From Gammaproteobacteria bacterium (GTDB taxonomy: Bacteria > Pseudomonadota > Gammaproteobacteria > J044), in assembly GCA_026995955.1 (NCBI GenBank), contig JALWNJ010000280.1, forward strand, positions 1 to 13,197: a stretch of DNA of 13,197 nucleotides. The letters are read 5' to 3'. The position numbers and the translations under genes were made by a program. Shown piece after piece: positions 7,475 through 13,197 of this stretch (position 1 is its first letter; each line of letters opens with the position of its first letter). The notes under the pieces were generated by a model. The model had not been told where the DNA came from. It saw nothing but the letters and a program-made list of their open reading frames with translations, and did no database searches.

Positions 7475-7831
7475 ATGGCACGAATTGCAGGAATCAACAT
7501 TCCCGACCAGAAGCACACGGTCATCGCTCTGCGTTCGATCTACGGCATCGGGCCGACCCGTGCGCGGATGATCTGCGAGGCCGCCGGCGTCAAGCCCGAT
7601 GTCAAGGTGCGCGATCTCACCGAAGCCGAGCTGGACAAGCTGCGCGCCGAGGTCGGCAAGTATACCGTCGAGGGCGATCTGCGCCGCGAGGTGTCGATGA
7701 ACATCAAGCGTCTGATGGACCTGGGCTGCTACCGTGGGATTCGTCACCGCCGCGGCCTGCCGGTCCGTGGTCAGCGCACCAAGACCAATGCCCGTACCCG
7801 CAAGGGTCCGCGGCGTCCGATTCGCAAGTGA
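7475..7831 (+). CDS. rpsM: 30S ribosomal protein S13
   Basis: S13 is a 30S head protein that contacts the P-site tRNA and makes the head bridge to L5. The protein is 118 aa, as in E. coli. It begins [26 protein letters not shown] with the helix-two-turn-helix typical of S13. The signature [18 protein letters not shown] lies at residues 90-107, followed by the basic tail [11 protein letters not shown]. The Shine-Dalgarno sequence GGAGAG (7461-7466) lies 8 nt before the ATG, and its AGAG can pair with CTCT at 7456-7459. The gene is the first of the alpha operon. The leader from the predicted start point is only about 34 nt. Confidence 0.98.
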   Translation: MARIAGINIPDQKHTVIALRSIYGIGPTRARMICEAAGVKPDVKVRDLTEAELDKLRAEVGKYTVEGDLRREVSMNIKRLMDLGCYRGIRHRRGLPVRGQRTKTNARTRKGPRRPIRK

Positions 7832-7856
7832 TTGAACCGATTGAGCAGGACTAGGC

Positions 7857-8243
7857 ATGGCTAAGGCACCCGCACGCAAGAAGAAGGTCAAGCGCGTCGT
7901 CACCGACGGCATCGCGCACATCTACGCGACCTTCAACAACACCATCATCACCATCTCCGATCGCCAGGGGAACACCCTGACCTGGGCGACGGCGGGTGGT
8001 TCCGGCTTCCGCGGCTCGCGCAAGAGCACGCCCTTCGCGGCCCAGGTGGCTGCCGAACGCGCCGGCGAGGCGGCGAAGGAATACGGCCTCAAGAACCTCG
8101 AGGTGCGCGTCAAGGGCCCGGGGCCCGGCCGCGAGTCCGCCGTCCGTTCGCTGAACAACATCGGCTTCAAGATCACCCAGATCAGCGATGTGACCCCGAT
8201 TCCGCACAACGGTTGCCGTCCGCCGAAAAAGCGCCGCGTGTAA
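7857..8243 (+). CDS. rpsK: 30S ribosomal protein S11
   Basis: S11 lies on the 30S platform beside the E-site and the mRNA exit. The protein is 128 aa (E. coli 129). It has a basic N-terminal tail ([14 protein letters not shown]) and the core [19 protein letters not shown]. The signature stretch [21 protein letters not shown] is present, followed by [16 protein letters not shown]. The C-terminus [17 protein letters not shown] includes the Asn-Gly pair at which E. coli S11 carries isoaspartate. AGGA at 7847-7850 precedes the ATG at 7857, 25 nt after rpsM. Confidence 0.98.
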   Translation: MAKAPARKKKVKRVVTDGIAHIYATFNNTIITISDRQGNTLTWATAGGSGFRGSRKSTPFAAQVAAERAGEAAKEYGLKNLEVRVKGPGPGRESAVRSLNNIGFKITQISDVTPIPHNGCRPPKKRRV

Positions 8244-8261
8244 TCCAGGAGAAGAACCGAC

Positions 8262-8882
8262 ATGGCAAGGTACATTGGCCCCAAATGCAAGCTGATGCGT
8301 CGCGAGGGAACCGACCTGTTCCTGAAGAGCCGCGCGCGCCCGGTCGAGAGCAAGTGCAACATGGAGAAGGCGCCCGGTCAGCATGGCGACCGCCGTGCGC
8401 GCCTGTCCGACTACGGCCTGCAGCTGCGCGAAAAGCAGAAGCTGCGCCGCATGTACGGCGTGCTGGAGAAGCAGTTCCGCAACTACTTCAAGAAGGCCGC
8501 GCAGAAGAAGGGCTCCACTGGCGAGAACCTGCTGCAGATGCTGGAGTGCCGTCTTGACAATGTGGTCTATCGCATGGGCTTCGGCTCCACCCGTGCCGAG
8601 GCGCGCCAGCTGGTGAGCCACAAGGCCATCATGGTCAACGGCAAGGTGGTGAACATCCCCTCCTATCAGGTGCAGGCTGGTGATGTGATTGCCGTGCGCG
8701 AGAAGGCCAGGAAGCAGCAGCGCATCGCCGATTCCCTGGCGCTGGCCGAGCAGGCCGGCTTCCCGGAGTGGGTCGAGGTCGATGTGAAGAAGATGGAAGG
8801 CACCTTCAAGTCGGTGCCCGAGCGCAGCGACCTGCCGGCGGAGATCAACGAATCCCTGGTGGTCGAGCTGTACTCCAAGTAA
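8262..8882 (+). CDS. rpsD: 30S ribosomal protein S4
   Basis: S4 is a primary 16S rRNA binder that nucleates the 5' domain and affects decoding accuracy. In E. coli it represses translation of its own alpha operon. The protein is 206 aa, as in E. coli. The N-terminal part shows [20 protein letters not shown], then [25 protein letters not shown]. The S4 RNA-binding domain lies around residues 95-155 ([35 protein letters not shown]). The end [12 protein letters not shown] is typical. Cys9 and Cys32 match two of the four zinc ligands known in Thermus S4, while the other two are Met12 and Arg26, so a full zinc site is unlikely. AGGAGAAG at 8247-8254 precedes the ATG. Confidence 0.98.
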   Translation: MARYIGPKCKLMRREGTDLFLKSRARPVESKCNMEKAPGQHGDRRARLSDYGLQLREKQKLRRMYGVLEKQFRNYFKKAAQKKGSTGENLLQMLECRLDNVVYRMGFGSTRAEARQLVSHKAIMVNGKVVNIPSYQVQAGDVIAVREKARKQQRIADSLALAEQAGFPEWVEVDVKKMEGTFKSVPERSDLPAEINESLVVELYSK

Positions 8883-8904
8883 ACGCGACGAGGCACACTC
8901 GAAG

Positions 8905-9897
8905 ATGACATCCAACGCCAAAGAACTGCTCACGCCCCGCAACATCGCGGTCCAGGCCGAGAACGAGCGCCATGCCCGCGTCACGCTCGAGCCGCTGGAG
9001 CGCGGCTTCGGCCATACGCTGGGCAATGCCCTGCGTCGCATCCTGCTGTCATCGATTCCCGGTGCCGCCATCGTCGAGGCCGAGATCGAGGGCGTGCTGC
9101 ACGAGTACACCTCCATCGAAGGCGTGCAGGAGGACGTGGTCGAGATCCTGCTCAACCTGAAGGAAGTCGCGGTGCGCATGCACAACCGCGACGAGGCCAC
9201 CCTGACCCTGAGCAAGAAGGGGCCGGGTACCGTCACCGCCGGCGACATCCAGGTGGATCACGATGTCGAGATCGTCAATCCGGATCTGGTCATCGCCAAC
9301 CTCACTCAGGGTGCGGAGCTGAACATGACCCTGAAGGTGGCCACCGGCATGGGTTACCAGCCGGCCACCATGCGTCGTGACAGCGAGTCCGGTGATCGTC
9401 CCATCGGCCGCCTGCTGCTGGACGCCAGCTTCAGCCCGATCCGCAATGTCGCCTACAAGGTGGAGAGTGCCCGTGTCCAGCAGCGCACCAACCTCGACAA
9501 GCTGATCATCGAGCTGGAGACCAACGGCACCATCGATCCCGAGGACGCCATCCGCGAGGCGGCCACCATCCTGCAGAAGCAGCTGGAGCCGTTCGTCAAG
9601 CTGGAGGGCACCGAGGCCGGTGCCGGCGCCAGCCAGGGCCCGGAGATCGATCCCATCCTGCTGCGTCCGGTGGACGACCTGGAGCTGACGGTGCGTTCCG
9701 CCAACTGCCTGAAGGCGGAGAACATCCATTACATAGGCGATCTCATCCAGCGTACCGAGGTCGAACTGCTGAAGACCCCGAACCTGGGCAAGAAGTCGCT
9801 GACCGAGATCAAGGACGTGCTGGCACAGCACGGCCTGTCGCTGGGCATGCGCATCGAGAACTGGCCACCGCCCAGCCTGACCGAGAACAAGGGCTGA
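8905..9897 (+). CDS. rpoA: DNA-directed RNA polymerase alpha subunit
   Basis: The alpha subunit dimerises to start assembly of RNA polymerase, and its C-terminal domain binds UP elements and activators. The protein is 330 aa (E. coli 329). The N-terminal domain has [21 protein letters not shown] (residues 27-47), with Arg45 at the E. coli Arg45 position. The flexible linker is around residues 232-250 ([18 protein letters not shown]). The C-terminal domain has [20 protein letters not shown]; Arg264, Asn267 and Cys268 match the DNA-contacting set Arg265, Asn268 and Cys269. The 261 patch (VDDLE) and the 287 patch (RTEVE) are intact, so the usual sigma and activator contacts are expected. ACGAGG at 8888-8893 is 11 nt upstream of the ATG, rather far. 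Confidence 0.98.
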   Translation: MTSNAKELLTPRNIAVQAENERHARVTLEPLERGFGHTLGNALRRILLSSIPGAAIVEAEIEGVLHEYTSIEGVQEDVVEILLNLKEVAVRMHNRDEATLTLSKKGPGTVTAGDIQVDHDVEIVNPDLVIANLTQGAELNMTLKVATGMGYQPATMRRDSESGDRPIGRLLLDASFSPIRNVAYKVESARVQQRTNLDKLIIELETNGTIDPEDAIREAATILQKQLEPFVKLEGTEAGAGASQGPEIDPILLRPVDDLELTVRSANCLKAENIHYIGDLIQRTEVELLKTPNLGKKSLTEIKDVLAQHGLSLGMRIENWPPPSLTENKG

Positions 9898-9932
9898 CAG
9901 CAGCCGCCCTGCCGAGTTGAGGAACCGGAACC

Positions 9933-10319
9933 ATGCGCCATCGCAAGTCTGGCAAGAAACTGAACCGCAACAGCAGCCATCGCAAGGCCATGTTCGCCAA
10001 CATGGCCAATTCGCTGTTCCGCCATGAGGTGATCCGCACCACCCTGCCCAAGGCCAAGGAGCTGCGCCGCGTGGCAGAGCCGCTGATCACCCTGGCCAAG
10101 CAGGACAGCGTGCACAAGCGCCGTCTGGCCTTTGCCCGCCTGCGTGACAAGGAAGTGGTCGGCAAGTTGTTCAATGAACTGGGTCCGCGCTACAAGGATC
10201 GTCCCGGTGGCTACCTGCGCATCCTCAAGTGCGGCTATCGCGCCGGCGACAACGCGCCGATGGCGCTGGTGGAGCTGGTCGATCGCCCGCAGCCCGAGCA
10301 GGAGCAGGCGGCCGACTGA
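9933..10319 (+). CDS. rplQ: 50S ribosomal protein L17
   Basis: L17 lies near the tunnel exit beside L22 and L32. The protein is 128 aa (E. coli 127). It begins [21 protein letters not shown] with the conserved [29 protein letters not shown]. It ends with [28 protein letters not shown] plus a short Glu/Gln/Pro tail. TGAGGAA at 9918-9924 is well spaced before the ATG at 9933. It is the last alpha-operon gene, 35 nt after rpoA, and a GC-rich hairpin follows 26 nt after its stop. Confidence 0.97.
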   Translation: MRHRKSGKKLNRNSSHRKAMFANMANSLFRHEVIRTTLPKAKELRRVAEPLITLAKQDSVHKRRLAFARLRDKEVVGKLFNELGPRYKDRPGGYLRILKCGYRAGDNAPMALVELVDRPQPEQEQAAD

Positions 10320-10345
10320 ACCAGGCCGCGGATTGCACTATCCTG

Positions 10346-10377
10346 ACGGGGCCGGCATTCGCCGGCCCCGTTGCGTT
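10346..10377 (+). terminator. Likely intrinsic terminator of the alpha operon
   Basis: A perfect 11-bp stem ACGGGGCCGGC (10346-10356) and GCCGGCCCCGT (10361-10371) encloses the loop ATTC. The following sequence TTGCGTT is a poor U-tract, so the hairpin is strong but the release signal is weak. It sits in the 67-nt gap between rplQ and the DUF62 gene. Partial readthrough into DUF62 is likely, since no good promoter is seen in the gap. Confidence 0.65.
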
Positions 10378-10381
10378 GGGG
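10378..10381 (+). promoter_or_regulatory. Ribosome binding site deciding the DUF62 start
   Basis: GGGG lies 5 nt before the ATG at 10387. The frame is open far upstream, into rplQ (a TTG at 10132). The conserved N-terminus MSQFVLFTDFG and this site support the ATG at 10387. A GTG at 10381 would add only two residues and overlaps the G-run. Confidence 0.55.
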
Positions 10382-10386
10382 TGGCA

Positions 10387-11115
10387 ATGAGTCAGTTCGT
10401 GCTGTTTACCGATTTCGGGCGCCGTGATCCCTATCAGGCGCAGATGGCGGCGGTGCTGCATGCCAGTGGCCCTGGCTGGCCGGTGGTGGACCTGCATGCC
10501 GAGGTGCCCGTCTTTGGCATCGAACTCGGGGCCTATCTGCTGCCGGCCTATGTGGCGGAATTCCCGGCCGGCAGCGTGTTCCTGTGCGTGGTGGATCCCG
10601 GGGTCGGTGGTGCTCGCCGGGCGATGGTGATGGAGGCCGACGGGCGCTGGTTCGTTGGCCCCGACAATGGCCTGCTGAGGGTGGTGGAAGCGCGCGCAGA
10701 ACGGGCGCGATGGTGGACGATTCCGGTGCCTGATTCCGCCTCGGCCAGCTTCCATGGCCGGGACGTGTTTGCCCCGACGGCGGCGCGGCTCGCGCTGGGC
10801 TGGCGACCGCAGGGGCCTGGGCATCCTGCGCGCGGGCTGCCCGAGGGCTGGGCCGAGGAGCTGGATCGGATCGTCTATGCTGATCACTACGGCAATCTGA
10901 TGACCGGTCGTCGCGCTGCGTCGCTGTCGCCACACGCGGTGGTGGTGGCTGCCGGCCGCAGGCTGCGCCGCGCACGCACCTTCTGCGATGCCGCGCCGGG
11001 CGAGCCCTTCTGGTACGAAAACGCCAACGGCCTGGTGGAGCTGGCGGTGAACCGGGGATCGGCTGCCGGGCTGCTGGGCCTGGCACCGGGTGATCCGGTT
11101 CGCATCGAGGCCTGA
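10387..11115 (+). CDS. SAM hydroxide adenosyltransferase (DUF62 family)
   Basis: This family uses activated water to split S-adenosylmethionine into adenosine and L-methionine; the bacterial fluorinase and chlorinase are relatives. The protein is 242 aa, at the short end of the family. The N-terminal SAM-binding domain has FTDFG (7-11) with Asp14, then CVVDPGVGGARR (67-78) and GPDNGLL (91-97). FHGRDVFAP is at 122-130. Asp70, Arg77 and His123 match the Asp68-Arg75-His127 triad of the characterised Pyrococcus enzyme, so hydrolysis rather than halide chemistry is expected. The C-terminal barrel shows ADHYGNLMT (165-173) and NANGLVELAVNRGSAAGLLGL. No signal peptide or membrane segment is seen. 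It follows the alpha-operon hairpin and faces uvrA. The cellular role of the family is poorly understood. Confidence 0.9.
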   Translation: MSQFVLFTDFGRRDPYQAQMAAVLHASGPGWPVVDLHAEVPVFGIELGAYLLPAYVAEFPAGSVFLCVVDPGVGGARRAMVMEADGRWFVGPDNGLLRVVEARAERARWWTIPVPDSASASFHGRDVFAPTAARLALGWRPQGPGHPARGLPEGWAEELDRIVYADHYGNLMTGRRAASLSPHAVVVAAGRRLRRARTFCDAAPGEPFWYENANGLVELAVNRGSAAGLLGLAPGDPVRIEA

Positions 11116-11118
11116 GGT

Positions 11119-11124
<6 letters not shown>
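11110..11124. repeat. Perfect palindrome joining the convergent stop codons of DUF62 and uvrA
   Basis: GCCTGA (11110-11115) and TCAGGC (11119-11124) form a 6-bp inverted repeat around GGT. Each arm is the last sense codon (GCC, Ala) plus the TGA stop of one of the two genes, so both proteins end in Ala-stop and the intergenic space is 3 bp. There is no U-tract on either strand, so it is at most a weak bidirectional stop for transcription. Confidence 0.6.

Positions 11125-13197
<2,073 letters not shown>

Noticed and set aside
8113..8130. GC-rich palindromic run GGGCCCGGGGCCCGG in rpsK.
   Set aside because: It encodes the conserved Gly-Pro-Gly-Pro-Gly-Arg motif of S11, which with GC-rich codons produces the symmetry.
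7851..9248. A 465-codon open frame on the minus strand opposite rpsK, rpsD and the start of rpoA.
   Set aside because: Open antisense frames are expected from GC-rich third positions in highly biased genes. The translation has no recognisable family pattern, and the sense proteins are certain.
10316..10344. CTGAAC with a 17-bp spacer and TATCCT as a promoter for the DUF62 gene.
   Set aside because: The -35 matches 3 of 6 and the -10 matches 4 of 6; the start would fall inside the terminator stem. Too weak to list as a feature.
10387..11115. Possible fluorinase or chlorinase instead of a hydrolase.
   Set aside because: The Asp-Arg-His triad that activates water is intact, which in this superfamily marks hydroxide adenosyltransferases; the halogenases lack it.

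Overview
The window is a stretch of high-GC chromosome, very probably from a gammaproteobacterium. It carries the conserved ribosomal protein supercluster: the end of the S10 operon, the whole spc operon and the whole alpha operon, in the Escherichia coli gene order. The proteins are close to their E. coli counterparts: RpoA is 330 aa against 329, SecY 446 against 443, S4 206 in both. S14 is the long zinc-free type and L36 the short zinc type. GC-rich third positions and a SAM hydroxide adenosyltransferase gene next to uvrA would suit a Chromatiales/Ectothiorhodospiraceae-like lineage, but that placement is only a guess.

Layout: 1-1845 holds the tail of the S10 operon (rplV cut by the window edge, rpsC, rplP, rpmC, rpsQ). 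1873-7403 is the spc operon (rplN, rplX, rplE, rpsN, rpsH, rplF, rplR, rpsE, rpmD, rplO, secY, rpmJ). 7404-7474 is a short gap with a strong sigma70-type promoter. 7475-10319 is the alpha operon (rpsM, rpsK, rpsD, rpoA, rplQ). A GC-rich hairpin follows at 10346-10371, then a 242-codon SAM hydroxide adenosyltransferase (DUF62) gene. Convergent to it lies uvrA on the minus strand, of which only the C-terminal 692 codons are inside the window.

The genes are packed tightly, mostly 2-35 nt apart, and rplP/rpmC/rpsQ overlap at their stop and start codons, so translational coupling is likely. The products are parts of the 30S and 50S subunits, the alpha subunit of RNA polymerase and the SecY channel, so one locus supplies transcription, translation and protein export. 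DUF62 and UvrA are functionally separate neighbours. No stretch longer than 300 bases lacks a gene.

I see no new multi-gene system here. The points worth a second look are small: Ser in SecY at the position of the nearly invariant E. coli Arg357; an alpha-operon promoter whose perfect TATAAT forms the loop of a terminator-like hairpin; a leader too short for the E. coli type S4-repressor pseudoknot; no spc promoter gap; and a palindrome made from the two converging stop codons of DUF62 and uvrA.
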